The notes beneath the pieces were generated by a model, which saw only the letters and a program-made list of their open reading frames with translations, ran no database searches and had not been told where the DNA came from. Below are positions 1 to 12,245 of a DNA stretch of 64,000 nt, piece by piece. A program made the translations under genes and the position numbers. Source of the stretch: Triangularia verruculosa (lineage: Eukaryota; Ascomycota; Sordariomycetes; Sordariales; Podosporaceae); assembly GCA_033296885.1 (NCBI GenBank), contig MU863928.1, positions 62,001 to 126,000 of the forward strand, in the 5' to 3' direction. The number at the start of each line of letters is the position of its first letter. The first letter of the stretch is position 1.

Positions 1-403
1 CACCCAGGACAATGTTTGGCTCCGGCAGGCCCGGTCTCTAACGATACCATTCCATTATTAACAAAAGGGTCGCCAGCAGGCCACTGATGACACTGGCCAC
101 CATAACACACAGCTCACACACACCACACCTACGACCTTTTCCCTCCCAACACACAAACACGCACAACACAAAGTCGACTGGTTCGCAATTCCCATCGATA
201 CCCAACCAACTAGCCAACAAATCACCATCGTTTTATCTGCGTTTTTATATTCTGTCATTGCTCAAACCTGAGAACACCCCCAAATCAACAAAACCGCGAC
301 GCAGTGCCTGTCGATTTCCCGCCGCTGGACGATTAGCGATAACCCTCACTAACCAAACAATCCTACGCGCCTCTCTTACCACACCGTTTCGCCAACAGCA
401 ATC
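1..403. other. Intergenic, upstream of DUF7728 gene
   Basis: No gene is supported here. The stretch is rich in CA/AC runs (about 105-165) and is probably promoter and leader of the gene that starts at 404. The short ORFs are low complexity and have no family resemblance that I recognise. Confidence 0.5.
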
Positions 404-1606
404 ATGCTCATGAAGTCGCTCTCACTTGCAGCGGCTGGCCTTTTGGCTCCAGCTGCTCAAGCATTCCTCATCCCTCCCGAGCTCAGCGAATCCGACATCA
501 GACTTGTCCAGGAGCTTGAATTGTTCACGAAGCCCAAGATCGCAGAGGTCCAGGCCGTTGACCTTGAATGCCCTGGATGCCCCCTCAACATCAAGACCCG
601 ATTCGGGCAAAACATTCAGGTCAAGACCGACCGCCCGAACCACCTGGAGCTCCTATTTGCCGTCGAGCGCCGGCCAGAAGGCAGTCGTCTGTTGGTGAAC
701 GACTTTGAATTGTACCCTTTTGCCGACCCATTCTCTAGCAGCTTGATTGCTCCCCAGGTGCTGGATGAGGTAGAACAGAGACACGACCATCATGGTGGAG
801 AAGAAGACGGGCATCGCAGGGGCAAGCACCACCGACGACCGAAACCACAGCCCCAGCGACTTGGCTTCGGTTTGCATGTGTCGCCAGTCCAAAAGGGCAG
901 TGATGACAAGTTCGAACTCATTGAGGTCGAGCTTCAGATTATTGAGGTGGGGTATTCATTCTTGGATGGCATTCCCAAGCTCAAGATCAACCTGGTTAAA
1001 GATTCCGTCGGCAACCTTGTAATTTCCACTATTGAAAAGGACACTCCCCAGAAGCTGGTGGAGGCCCCCGAAGAGGAGTGCACCACCACGATCTGCCAGC
1101 TTATGGCTGCCGCACATGCGAAGATGGAGCAGCTTCGCAAGATGAGACTCCCTGGCTGCCACGGTGGTAAGGAAGGTATGGGCAGGAGACCTGCTTTCCA
1201 CCACGGAGGACCCCACGGCGAGCATCATCAAGGTGGCCACCACGGTCACAGCGAGCCTCGTCCTGGCCACATGACCATGCGCGAGCACAGCTGGGGTAAG
1301 CTTTTCAAGAACATTACCTCGCATATCTTGCTTCCGGTCCTCATCGGCATCGTTGCCGGTGTCGCCGTTAGCTTGATCGGCATGGCGGTCGGCACCGTTA
1401 TCGTTGCCTTGTGGCGCTTCTTCTTCCGCAAGCCTAGCCACGCCCGCAGACACTCCAGGCGCCACTCTCTCCACAAGGCTTCTCACAAGGAGGCCGTTGC
1501 TGCCGAGGAGAAGTCCGGTCTTTTGGCTGCCGAAGAGGAGGTGGATACTCCCCCGCCTTACCAGGATGCGGAAATCACCACCACCAAGCCCGCGGAGGAG
1601 GTTTAA
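404..1606 (+). CDS. DUF7728-type secretory-pathway membrane protein with His-rich region and PPPY motif
   Basis: This is a single-exon gene of 400 residues. Seen: an N-terminal signal peptide (hydrophobic to about residue 20, ending AQAF), a folded lumenal domain with a CPGC motif near residue 52, a very His/Gly-rich linker at about 125-150 and 250-290, one long hydrophobic segment at about 307-340, and a basic then acidic cytosolic tail with PPPY near residue 383. The layout matches the fungal DUF7728 family, whose biochemical role is unknown to me. The PPPY is a classical ligand for WW domains of Rsp5-type ubiquitin ligases, so a trafficking or ubiquitin adaptor role is possible, but that is inference. 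The start at 404 is the first ATG and is followed directly by the signal peptide. Confidence 0.85.
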   Translation: MLMKSLSLAAAGLLAPAAQAFLIPPELSESDIRLVQELELFTKPKIAEVQAVDLECPGCPLNIKTRFGQNIQVKTDRPNHLELLFAVERRPEGSRLLVNDFELYPFADPFSSSLIAPQVLDEVEQRHDHHGGEEDGHRRGKHHRRPKPQPQRLGFGLHVSPVQKGSDDKFELIEVELQIIEVGYSFLDGIPKLKINLVKDSVGNLVISTIEKDTPQKLVEAPEEECTTTICQLMAAAHAKMEQLRKMRLPGCHGGKEGMGRRPAFHHGGPHGEHHQGGHHGHSEPRPGHMTMREHSWGKLFKNITSHILLPVLIGIVAGVAVSLIGMAVGTVIVALWRFFFRKPSHARRHSRRHSLHKASHKEAVAAEEKSGLLAAEEEVDTPPPYQDAEITTTKPAEEV

Positions 1607-2759
1607 AGAATGAACGACAAAGTAAGATATGTACGAGGGGGTGACGTGAGCAGTGAGAAAATTGGACACATGTAGTCCAGCACTTGGATTGGCGTTTGGG
1701 GGACTTGACCGAGCTGGCAACACGCCGACACTCCTTTGATCTCGAAGAGGGCTTTTTCTTCTTCTTCCTTTTCTTCAGTTTGGTTATGGTCATGTTTGTG
1801 TTTTCACCTTTTCATTTACACCTGTTTTTGGGAAGGGCCTCTTCTACTTCGTTTTCTTGATTATCAAAAATACCCACATTCCTTTTTTCCCCGACTAAAA
1901 TTGCTGATGAAGGAGAGGAGAGATACGGTACGGATAGGAATCTATGAAAGATCTTTGAATGTGACTGAACCAGTCCTTCCTCGTGTGTTTCTCGTACCGT
2001 GTGTGCTGTGGAATAAAGTCGTCAAGGTTAGGAGCTAATGTGCTTCTGATGCAACGAAAACGAAGGTGGTGCGGATGGGTCCCGAAGGGAGATCTCCCGA
2101 GATCTGCCTTGCATCTGCAGCTTATTGTACGGGAGTTGTGAGGCCGGTGATGTGTCTCTCGGACTGTGTGGAGATGGCCGCTGAAGGGGTGTGCGTGTAA
2201 GTCAAGATATCCATTTTGAGTTTTCAGTACTAATCCACACAGCCCGAAAAGGTCAACATAGGACAGAAGGCTGCCTGGCTTGAAGGGATCGGAGAGACAG
2301 GTTTCCCATGTTCAGCATATTCCACCGTATCAATCATACTGTGTAACTTGATTGTGGAGTTTTGCTCTCAACCCCCAAGAGGTGGCCGCCGAACAGGTCG
2401 CAGTTCGCAGCTTCGCCTCTGTTTTCGCGCGCGCCTGCAGCTTCCAAGTTCCCGACCCCCCCCACTTTCCGTATTATCGATAAGCTCTTCACCTTCACCA
2501 GCTCCACCAAAATTCTGCTTCACCGCCTTTGGTCGCAACAAACTCACATGGCAGAATTATCTTTTCGCAGGCTCAAGCCGTCTTGCGACTTTGCGCCCAG
2601 TAAACTTTTTTCCCTGACTTGCTTGTTGAAAGGTTGTCCACCACTACTCTCACCTCTTGCCTTGTCGCAATCCATCAACCTTTTTGGATCGCGCTTTTCA
2701 GCATTGCTCAATTGAACTCATTAAGCTACCAACACGCAAAAAAAAGCAGACAAACAAAA
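1607..2759. other. Intergenic region between DUF7728 gene and nop6
   Basis: It holds the 3' end of the upstream gene, with T-rich tracts at about 1750-1870, and the presumed promoter and leader of nop6. The run just before the nop6 start (about 2735-2759) is A-rich, as is common at fungal start codons. I see no further gene. Confidence 0.5.
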
Positions 2760-3988
2760 ATGGGCAAGTCGGGCTCATCTAAGAAGCGCTCCCGCTCCGA
2801 CGAGGACGATGTCGCGGCGCAACAGGACAATGTCGAGGTCCTGAAGAAGAGCAAGGTCGACGAGAGCGGCAAGAGCGAGGTGACCAAGTCTGAGTCGTCA
2901 GAGAAGAAACCCAAGAAGGACAAGAAGGACAAGAAGGAGAAGAAGGAAAAGAAGGACAAGAAGGAGAAGAAATCCAAATCCGCCGACACCGTCGAGGAGG
3001 AGCCAGCCGTTGCCGATGAGGAGATGGCCGATGCCCCCGCTCCGGCTGAGACCTCCGACAAGAAGGAGAAGAAGTCCAAGAAGGAAAAGAAGGACAAGTC
3101 CGACAAGAAGTCCAAGAAGGACAAAAAGTCAAAGTCCACCGAAGACGGCGCCGAAGAGACAGTCCAGCTCCCCCCTTCCCACCCCGACGCCCAGAAACCA
3201 AAGACACAGGAGGAAGAAATGGAGGAGGACAAGGCCCAGCAGGGCAAGGGCCGCTTCATCTGCTTCATAGGCAACCTCCCCTACACGGCCACCACCGAGT
3301 CCGTCACGGCGCACTTCTCGGCCCTCCAGCCCACCTCGGTCCGCCTCCTCACCGAGCGCGACAACCCGGCCAAGTCCCGCGGCATCGCCTTTGTCGAGTT
3401 CAGCCGCTTCGACCGGATGAAGACGTGCCTCGAAAAGTTCCACCACACGGAATTCGAGGGGAGGAAGATCAATGTCGAGTTGACGTAAGCCTACTACTAC
3501 CACTAACCCCCCAAACCCCTCGGTGGAAACATTGATACTAACGGGTTGATGATAATCTGTGTAGTGCCGGCGGCGGAGGCAAAACCCCTCAACGCCTGGA
3601 CAAGATCAAGGAGAAGAACGCCAAGCTCAACGAGGAGCGGTCCAACAGGATGAAGAAGGAAGAAGCCGCCAAGGCCGAAAAGGAAAAGGCCAAGGCTGAA
3701 GGCGGCGGTGACGACAACAACAAGAAGGAGGAGCCTCAGGAGGACGACCAGAACGACATCCACCCTTCCAGACGGGGCATGGTCGGGGCGGAATTCGATG
3801 AGAATGAGGAGCAGGGTAACTTTGGCTACAACAATGGCGGCGGTGGTAGTGGCCGGGGCAGACGAGGTGTCGGTAGTGGTCGCGGTGGCGGCGGCAGAGG
3901 TCGTGGTGGCGGTAGAGGACGCGGTGGGAGGGGTGGTGGCGGTAGAGGCGGCGGTGGCGGTGGTGGGAGGAACCAGAAGAAATGGTAG
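2760..3988 (+). CDS. NOP6: Nop6-like nucleolar RNA-binding protein (RRM) for small-subunit ribosome assembly
   Basis: Exons are 2760-3484 and 3565-3988; the 80-nt intron has a gtaagc donor and a TACTAAC branch near 3536. The product has 382 residues. Seen: a Lys/Glu/Asp-rich N-terminal half with many KKDKK repeats, one RRM (about residues 163-242, with RNP-like strands FICFIGNLPY and GIAFVEF), then a basic region and an RGG-type Gly/Arg tail ending in KKW. Yeast Nop6 and plant relatives bind pre-rRNA and help early 40S assembly; the order of lysine-rich tail, single RRM and RG-rich end fits that family. Other RGG/RRM nucleolar proteins are possible but less likely. Confidence 0.85.
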
Positions 3989-5157
3989 AAACACCCCCCC
4001 TGAGAAGAAGCTGCGTGGTGGGAAGGGGGGGGGAAAGCGAGCAAAAATGAGATTTTTTTTTCGGCAGAGGCAAAACAAGGAAAAGTTCGGATATGGAATG
4101 GATCCGGATCTTCACAAACAAAAGAGATCTTCTTTCTTTTTCTAGATGTAATGTGGTTGTGTGGTAATAGTGGGTTGTTTGGTTAGAAAGGGTTCGGCCA
4201 AAGTTTGAGCGCTTACGATACGATACCCCCCCTTTTTGCTCTGGTTTGCGCAGAAACCATAGATACAGAAGAGCATAGGAAACCAGAAATAAGAGAGAAG
4301 ATTCTAATTTAATGTAAACTGCAAAGTTGAATCACATCGCAAAAACTCGGAAGGCTAAGCTGCGATGAAGAGGTTTGTGGCTCTGAGATATCACCTCAAG
4401 ATAGAAAAAGACAGTAGGCATTGGGTGCCAAAAACATCATTGTTCTCATCAACAAGGCAAGACGTCAAATGATTCTTCTTTGGCACGTTCATCATATTCT
4501 CCCCTCCCTCTCACTTCAAACTCCCAACTACGAACCCCCACCCCCTTCCTCCTCCCTCCCTCCCGACCCAGCTATCTACAGGGAAATAACAAAGAAAAAG
4601 AAATGTGAAACAACAAAAACAGCCCTATAAACGACCCCTACATTATTGACGGTTGGGCAGGGCATCCCGTACGTGTTGAGTCAGGAAGAACGGCTCCAAG
4701 TTCGGCAGGAGCATGAGAATCCGTGTCTTGAAGAAGTCAAGACGCCCTCAAATGCGCCACGCAGGTCTCAAAACTAGACAATCATAACGATGGGCTGGCG
4801 ATAACAGGGATAACGTGTAGAAATGTCCCTGCTCTTCAACTCCTTCGTGGCTTGTCAAGCTTTGAAACTTGCAGGGTAACCCATACCATGAGTACGGCGC
4901 ACCCCCGAACTAAACGTCATTCCAATCCAACACGCAAGAAAACCCCGGACGGGAATATATGAAGGAGGTTGTTACTGGGGCTGTACCTATCGAGGTTTGA
5001 AGCCAAATAGCAGGCGCAGGCATATGTCGTCGGGTATAGATGGGGTGTGTTTGATGTAAACTTTGCATTACGGAAAAAAATCGTTCGTCGTCGTAGCGAT
5101 CGGTAAGAAGCGCTTCCTGTTGCTTTTTCTCGAATTGGAGACGAAAAATCAAGACTA
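3989..5157. other. Intergenic region between convergent nop6 and rac
   Basis: It is flanked by the 3' ends of nop6 (+) and rac (-) and is presumably both 3' UTRs. Homopolymer runs occur at about 4028-4055 and a C/T-rich stretch at 4498-4565. I see no supported gene or RNA. Confidence 0.5.
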
Positions 5158-6079
5158 TTAGAGGAGCGTGCACTTGGAGCCCCGGTTCTTCTTTGTCTGA
5201 GGGGCGGCCTTGGGTTCGATGACGGCCCTGTGGTGCTTGAGTTAGTCTCTGTTGTACTGAGCCGAGAGAGGCTGGGTTGAAAGCAAGAGGCTCACCTGAT
5301 GGCGTAGTCGAAGACGGTCTTGAGACCCATTTGTGTCAGCGCAGAGCACTCGGCGTACTTGTACGCTCCGATCTCCTTGGCAAGGGCCAGTCCCATGGGG
5401 TAGGTGATGGGCGACCACCTTTTGTCGGCCAGTTGCTTGAGCGTATTAGGGTCATCTCTGGCGTCCAACTTGGTGCCCACCAACACAATGGGAATATTGG
5501 GAGCGTGATGTCCGATCTCGGGCCACCACTACAGAACGCGTCAGTATATGCGCCCACAATGGGAACGTTTTGCAGACAGGAATCATACCTTGGCCTTTAC
5601 GTTGTCGAACGAAGGAGGGCTGACGAGGGAGAAGCAGATGAGGAAAACATCGGTCTGGGGGTACGACAGCGGCCGCAGTCTGTCGTAATCTTCTTGACCG
5701 GCCGTATCCCACAACCCCAAGCTGATGGGCCTTCCATCGACAGTTACGCTCGCCGAGTAGTTATCGAATACTGTGGGAATGTATTCGCCGGGGAAAGCAT
5801 TCGTTGTGTAGGAGATGAGCAGACACGTCTGCCCCACGCAGGTCAGCCAAGGTCAGGAGAGCCAAGGGTATTTTGAATAACGGGAATCCTTACCTTGCCG
5901 ACGGCACCATCACCTGTGACGACGCACTATACGCAATGGAAACAAAAACGATTAGCTTGGTGTTTTCCTCGATGCGAAGCTTCATGACGCGGATAGGAGG
6001 CTGGGACTGGAACTGGCGGTGTCGGTGCCGGGTGCAGACGTTGACGAACCTTGATCGACTGAACGGGAGGAGTGGCCAT
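5158..6079 (-). CDS. RAC1: Rho-family GTPase Rac
   Basis: There are five exons, in coding order 6079-6050, 5926-5894, 5828-5589, 5528-5296, 5227-5158, giving 201 residues. Seen: P-loop GDGAVGKT at residues 15-22 (split across a 33-nt micro-exon), switch II WDTAGQEDYDRLRPLSY, the TKLD base-recognition motif, SAL, a basic tail and a CTLL CAAX box for geranylgeranylation. The tryptophan before DTAGQ is the Rac hallmark (Phe in Cdc42), so this is Rac and not Cdc42. In filamentous fungi Rac controls polarised tip growth, actin and NADPH oxidase. The unusual point is that exon 1 carries only ten codons and exon 2 only eleven. Confidence 0.95.
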
Positions 6080-8821
6080 GGTTGAGAGATACTTGGACTC
6101 TCTTGTAGATTAGCGTCGCCGGTGAAAGGCTGAAAACAAGAAAAAAACGTCGACGATATTAGGCCTCGAAGGTGATGCGGTAATGCACTCGGGGGGGGTG
6201 CAATCGAATTCGAGGGGCGGCGGAAGGATGCGGGAGCAGGGTTGCAGCGAGCAACGAAGCGGAGCAAAAGGGCGACAAGAATTGCCCTGCTGCTGGATGG
6301 GTTGGCAGGTATAGGTGTGTTTGGACGTGGTAGTTCGGATCACGGATCACGGTTATGGATGCGTGATTCTCGATTGCGGTAAACAGAAACGGCACCTAGA
6401 GAAATCAGAAAAGGTTTTGACACAGGGCCGGAACGGTTTGGTGCCGGGAAAGGAGGTGTGGGATTCGAATTCGGGGGCGCGCAATGGGGGGAGTTGGGAC
6501 GTTGGGACGCTGGTGGTCCAAGGACAGACGAGTCGAGATAAAGAGCCAGCGGCACTGTGTGGGAGCCCTTCGGCAAGGTACTGTCCGCTACAACAGAACA
6601 GCTTCCCCCCCTGCGCTGTTGTTTGACTGGCTGGCTCAACCTGCAGAACACGGCTCCACCGTCGCCCCGGCGTACCATCGTCTTGGCGGCACATGTCCTG
6701 TTTGGGCGGGTCGAGCTTCCACTGGGAATGGGGCCTGGCACTGGCCGCCAGGAGAAGGAGTTTTTTCCTCTGACACTTTCGGCGTCAACCGCTTCACCAG
6801 GCGAGGCGTGTGAGGGGCAAGCTCCAAGGCCGGTGTGACGATCACAGGACCGAGCACGACTCCGTTCCGACACGCGATTCGCCTCCAAGGCGAGAAGTGT
6901 GCCGACCGCATCCCCGTCTCTGCTGTACATGGTGTAGGTGATGGGATAGGTTAGAGGACGACATACCTGTGCTGCCGTGGTTGGGTAATGGCTCAGGAGC
7001 TTTTACCTTATCGGATAGCTGTTCTCCAGGTATAGCGATGCTCCTAAGGTGAGGAGTGGTGAGTAATACGCACTGTGTCGCAGTTCGGTGTAAGGTAGTC
7101 AAGGTAGGAGGCTATCCGTGCAGCGGTTTTCAACGCTTCGAAACGTCTGGCGATGCGTCCTTGCGGGCCGTGCAAGCTTGCGGTGCCTTGGCGGGAATTA
7201 TATTTGCTTCAATGGTGGATGATGAGGAAATCAACCGGAGTTCGTTTTTCAAGAGCCAAACGCCAGGAAGCGGCCCAACGCGGCTGGTTTTATTCCACAG
7301 CCTGAGATATCAAGGTCACTGTGAAGTCAGTGTAAGGTAAGCGACCAAACGGGAAGGCAGCTCTCACCAGGCCTCGGCCACCAGGACGTTGCACTACGCA
7401 GCGATCCGTCTCGAGCGGCACGGTGACCGTCCTCGAACCTGCCCGGCCTATGATCTCCCGGCCGCCGTCATGATACAAGAATACATAGCCGTCGTATTGG
7501 TGTTAGGACAGCATGGTAGTTTTTCCACAGCGTAGAGTACACCATCGGATTTAAACTGCTCTGCGCTTGGTTCCCGCGCTCGTATGCAGCTGAGGATACA
7601 CGAGAGTGGGGTGTGATAGTGGAAGCCATCGTATCAATATATATCCATCAGACGATGTAGATTTTGCGCACTGTATACCACTCTTTACTCTTTGGAGGAC
7701 ACTTCAAAGTTTCAACGGCCATGGACCGAGATGGCGGGTCTGTCGTCAACTGATCGACAGAGTTTGGCAGTTTTCTATGTCCCAAGAGGTTCTGCCGAAG
7801 CGACGTCAACGGGCATCCACGTGTTGATGGAGTTGGACCATTTTCCCAGTGATGGCGCGAGCACTGCGGGTGAATAACAGGACGAGCCGGGATCAGGACT
7901 TCAGGCACTGGCGCATCTTGACGCACGTCTGTAACGGAGGCTTTGGATAACCGACGAAGGCTTAAACTCGTCCTGGAAAGAGAGGAGGGCCAAGCGTCTG
8001 GCCATGGCGGAAACACTGCTCTCCTGATTCGTCTGGTTATGATCGTTTCTGCGACGGCCCTCTCCCATCACCCAGCAGCTAACCTGTCATGTCCGGGACC
8101 GAGGATCCGGCGCTGGAAGATAGTCAACAGGCATTAAAGAATAAAAGATAGTAAGAACCCTTCAAAGATCGTTAATAGGTCTTTTTCGCTGTAATGGATG
8201 TGTAATCCTTGCTTGCGGTGCCTATTATTTTGTCCGCGCCGTGCCCGTCAGGCGGGAAACCCGATGGGCCTCTGTCAGGGCCATCAGTGTGCAAAACAGC
8301 CCAGGTGGCCGCTCTTTCGCTGATACTCAGTCTCGCTGACCAACAGATAGATATCTTCCTCTTTTGGAATTGAAAGCGCCTTACCAAACGCGGGCCGCAG
8401 CTAGCTAACGTCACACGGCGACCGGTAGGGACCATGTCAACGGACGAGTCATTTAAGTCATCAGAACAAGGAACAAAATTCAACGAGCCTCATCCATCTG
8501 GAATAGGCTCTGACTGTTGGATGTTGACTTGCGTGAATGTTGCGTGGGGTAAAGCTTGGCATGGAGTTGGTTGTTGAAAGCGGATCCATTAATGCTTATC
8601 TATCGCCTATCGTCACTCCACACCAAGCTTGTGGGGTATTTTTGGAAGTTCGTCGCGTCACCCAGGAACAGCTTGAACAACCACACGCGTCGACCATGTA
8701 ATTGAGCAGATGGGCTAGACGCACAGCGCCGAAACGAGATGTCAATACATGGTTATACTGGGGGAATTTACGACACCATCCTCAATTACTCTAGCTTGAG
8801 TTTCAGTTCGACAAATTTGCC
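6080..8821. other. 2.7-kb stretch without a recognised gene
   Basis: This is the longest gene-poor interval in the first half. It is the shared upstream region of rac (-) and the CENP-T gene (+). ORFs exist (the longest, on the minus strand at 6340-6930, is 196 codons) but look like GC-rich chance frames with no motif. An unspliced leader or a non-coding transcript would be invisible to me. Confidence 0.4.
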
Positions 8822-10539
8822 ATGGCCCGTGAAAGTCGTCCGCTGGACGCAACACCAAGGGCTGCGTCCGCAGACCCCATATCCAACTTTCGCCGCTCCC
8901 TGATCCAAACGCCCGGAAGCCAACGGCGTCCCCTAGGTCTCTCTGCCTCTGGAAGGAAGATTGCTCCCCCAACCGCGACCCCTCATGCCCGTGCCGCCTT
9001 TCGAACTATTGATTCCCGCCGGGCAGCCATCTTCACCCCACACCGCGCCCGCCGGAAATCAGTGCGCGAAGCTCGAGACTCACCGCGGGACCTTCTCCTT
9101 GGCCTGGGAAGAGTTCTCGCCAAGAAGACGGAGCCGATAGTAACGTCCTCCTCCTCGCCTGGCGACACTCCAAATACCAGCCGCTCCGATGACGATTCCC
9201 ATGAGACCACCCTCGGGCCATTGCACATGAGCTACGATGACGACGACGAGGCAGACCTGCCCAAGAGGCCGCGGCTGTCGTTGCCGATTGACAGGGAAGA
9301 TGATAGTGGTAGCGACGACCTCGTCCCGCACCGTTCAATACTGTTGGACAATGAGGACAACTTCACCATGCAGTCGGTTGAGATGCCGCGTAGGGCGTAT
9401 AGCGAAGGGCCTGGTGGTAGATTGTCTATGAACAGCACTAGGATGAGTGACTTTTTCAACACGAATGACATGCTGCATAGCGAAGATTTTGGAAGGGAAT
9501 CCGGCATGTTTCCGCCTATCAACGCTATTGAGGAGGAGGGTACTTTCACCATGGCAGATATCATGTCCCCTGAGAGGTGATTATAGCCCAGTCATGCAAA
9601 ACGATATGCCGTGATACTGACTCGAACTTTGCAGATTAGAATCAGATGCTGGACGCCGAGAGACTGGCCATGAAAGTGATTTTGGCATCCACGTACCAGT
9701 CGACATAGACGACCAAACATCTTTCGTAATCAACCCCGAAGTACAATCTTCACCGGTGCGCCAGCCTGCCGACCTCGACGAGCCTGTTTACGAGGATTTC
9801 GCGCCAATGGAAGACGCAAGAAGCGACAGCTACGACGGTGGTGTGGACGATGGCCCCGATGACTTCGGAGACGTTGGCAATCTTCCGGACATGGAAGATG
9901 AAGACCTAGACAACGCCGCCAACGAAACAACCCGCATGGACACCGGCAACATAACAGAGACCGAAGTCCTGACCCATGCCCAAAGAGCCGAACTACGAGC
10001 AGCCGCAGCGGCAAGAAAGAAGCGTATCAACATTTCCAAGCATGGCATCCAGTACCCTTCCCTCCCGCCTGCGGTAGTCAAACGGCTGGCGCAAAACTTC
10101 GCTAAGACGAGCGGAGCCAAGGGCAAGATTACCCCTGACGCCATGAACGCCATCATGCAGGCTTCCGACTGGTTCTTTGAGCAGTTAGGTGAGGATCTGG
10201 AGGCGTATTCCAAGCATGCTGGGCGGAACACCATTAACGAGAGTGATGTCATCACCCTGATGAGAAGGTATGTTTGTTTTTTTGGTTGTTGTACAATCTA
10301 TGTGACTGGGTATCTAATGTGTATTTGATGGTTTTTTATACATTTCGTTTGCTGACAATGTTGCTTGCAGACAACGTCATATCAACTCACAGACCACGCC
10401 TTTTGCTCTTGCTTCACGCTATCTGCCCAGAGAGTTGTTACAGGATCTGAGGATGCCACCTCCAGTGCTATCCAAGATACGCCGTAAGACAGGCGAAGAG
10501 GCCGCGCCGGAGGCCGAAGAGGATGAGTCGGTGACTTGA
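8822..10539 (+). CDS. CENP-T, histone-fold inner-kinetochore protein
   Basis: Exons are 8822-9576, 9635-10267 and 10371-10539 (518 residues). Seen: a basic, Arg/Pro/Ser-rich N-terminal third with several S/T-P sites, an acidic middle, and a C-terminal histone fold from about residue 385 (KHGIQYPSLPPAVVKRL, then an AIMQASDWFFEQLGEDL helix and HAGRNTINESDVITLMRR). This is the CENP-T_C layout (yeast Cnn1). The family binds CENP-W and centromeric DNA through the histone fold and recruits the Ndc80 complex through its phosphorylated N-terminus. Both introns are supported by phase, since each junction rebuilds an Arg codon. It converges with SURF1, with 38 bp between stop codons. Confidence 0.92.
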
Positions 10540-10577
10540 GAGCTTGTAGGTCATGATGGCCTTTGTGAGAATATTTT

Positions 10578-11752
10578 TTACCAGCTCTTGTTCATGCGAA
10601 CACGACGGGTGATATCCTTTGGTGGCTTCTTGACCACCAACCAAAACATTATCGATGTGGCCAAGGAAAGGCCATACCTGAGGGGTATTGTCAGTTATTA
10701 TGCTCAGGAAACTGGAGCATACATGAGCGGGGCCGCGCCGCCAGCAAGCAGCTGTAAGCAGCTGCGCCGGCATCTTGAAGCGGGAGTTGCTTAAATACAT
10801 ACCAGGTGAAGATATACTGCGCATGGTTGTTGCGCAGGTTGACCTCAGGAGGTCTTCCGAGGGGAATGCCCTTTTCTTCATAGTCCAAAATAGTGAAGAA
10901 GTCGGGGTCTGTACAGACACACATAACAGAGTCAGCAAAACCCATTCTAGCTCCTCGTCAATATAAACCACGTGAAGACATACTCATAGTCTGCTCCACC
11001 CAAACGGGTTGACTTCCCGTCAGCTCGGCCATTTGCTTCACATCCGGGAAGTAGAACTCCCCCTTATCTGGTCTGTTGTCCGGGGTGAACATATTCTTCT
11101 TCCACGGCTCCCTCAACATCCCCTCCACTGTAACCTCTCCCGTCGGCAAGCCCTCCGGTCTCAGCTTCTGATCCGCATGCTTCTTGGAAATCCACCCCCG
11201 GTTCACCAGAACCGTCGCTCCTGGGTCATCTTTCCTCTCGAGGGGCGTGACAACCGTGTAGCCCTGTTCGCCATCGCGCATGCGAGGGCCGATGAGCATC
11301 TCTTGGTCATGGCGATAGTGTCCCGTCACAATCACGCGACGAAAGTCAAAGTCGGAGATGGCGGTGGAATCGATACGGGGCGGTAAGGGTAGAGGGGGCC
11401 GGACGATGCGGTCCTCGCATTTGGCTATTAGGTCTGTCTTCCAGGCCAGGCGCTTGACTTGCCAAGTGCCGAGGAAGAAAGCGGTTATGGGGATGATGGC
11501 GAGGATGATGAGGCCGGGGCCGTGGCGCTTGCCGGAGCGAACGAGCTCGGGGGGGTTGTCGACTATGGACTGGAAGCCGGGGTCGTCGGCGGGTTGGCGG
11601 CGGGGGTCACCATGGCGGCGGGGTGGGGAGGTGGTGAATCTTCGTGGTGTTGTTGAGGGTTGAGACCACTTTGAGAGGGGCTGGCGGCCAATTGGTGTTC
11701 TCTGGCCTTGGATAGACCGTAAGAGGGTGGGAAGTATCCTTCCCGACATCAT
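10578..11752 (-). CDS. SHY1: Surf1/Shy1, cytochrome c oxidase assembly factor
   Basis: Exons in coding order are 11752-10984, 10908-10803 and 10677-10578 (324 residues). Seen: an Arg/Ser-rich mitochondrial presequence, a first membrane helix at about 76-96 followed by GTWQVKRL (the invariant Surf1 block), the intermembrane domain with GPR, VNRGW and W.EQT motifs, and a second helix (YGLSLATSIMFWLV) before a basic end in NKSW. Surf1 proteins sit in the inner membrane and help heme a insertion into Cox1. A second ATG lies directly after the first (11749). Exon 3 starts by rebuilding the Trp-Tyr pair at the splice junction, which supports the boundary. Confidence 0.95.
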
Positions 11753-12245
11753 CGTTTCGCTGATATGTACCCCTTGTTCGCAAGAGGGGATTCTCAGAAA
11801 GTGGGATGTTTGTCGAGATGGCGATTTTAGTTCTGAGGGACGGGAACGGATTCGCGCGTCATAATTCGGGGAAGCTCAGGAGCCCGTAGTAGGACGCTGA
11901 TTGGCTGCCCTGTTGGAGTAGGTAGCTGGGAGCCCCGCAGCGCAAGGTAATCTTACAGGGGCAGCTGGACCTGTGGCTTGCCGCTGTCGTGGACAATGTG
12001 AACACATGAGCCAGCCATTTCCATTCCTTCTGTTTTGTTAAAGTTGAACCCGCCATCAATTATTTTGGGAAACTTGCTCAGGATTATCTTTCAGGTCCCG
12101 TGGTGAACGCTTTATACGTGCAATTGTTTGTCCCACCGTCGTATCCATTCCCATCCGTTATCTCCGGACCCCTCTCTCGTTTATCGACACGTTGACACTG
12201 CAGAGCAACACACCTGCTTACAGAAGATAAACGCCCTGTTGGATT
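11753..12245. promoter_or_regulatory. Divergent promoter region, SURF1 / UBX gene
   Basis: This 493-bp region separates the divergent SURF1 (-) and UBX-protein (+) genes and must hold both promoters. No clear TATA box, operator or conserved element was recognised by eye. Confidence 0.45.

Noticed and set aside
956..1723. 255-codon minus-strand ORF
   Set aside because: It lies antisense to the DUF7728 coding sequence and reflects its codon bias; no domain is seen.
2726..3274. 182-codon minus-strand ORF rich in Ser, Phe and Leu
   Set aside because: It is the mirror of the Lys-rich repeats of Nop6.
6340..6930. 196-codon minus-strand ORF in the rac upstream region
   Set aside because: Composition is Pro/Arg/Ser-biased, with no motif and no splice partners. 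Kept as non-coding.
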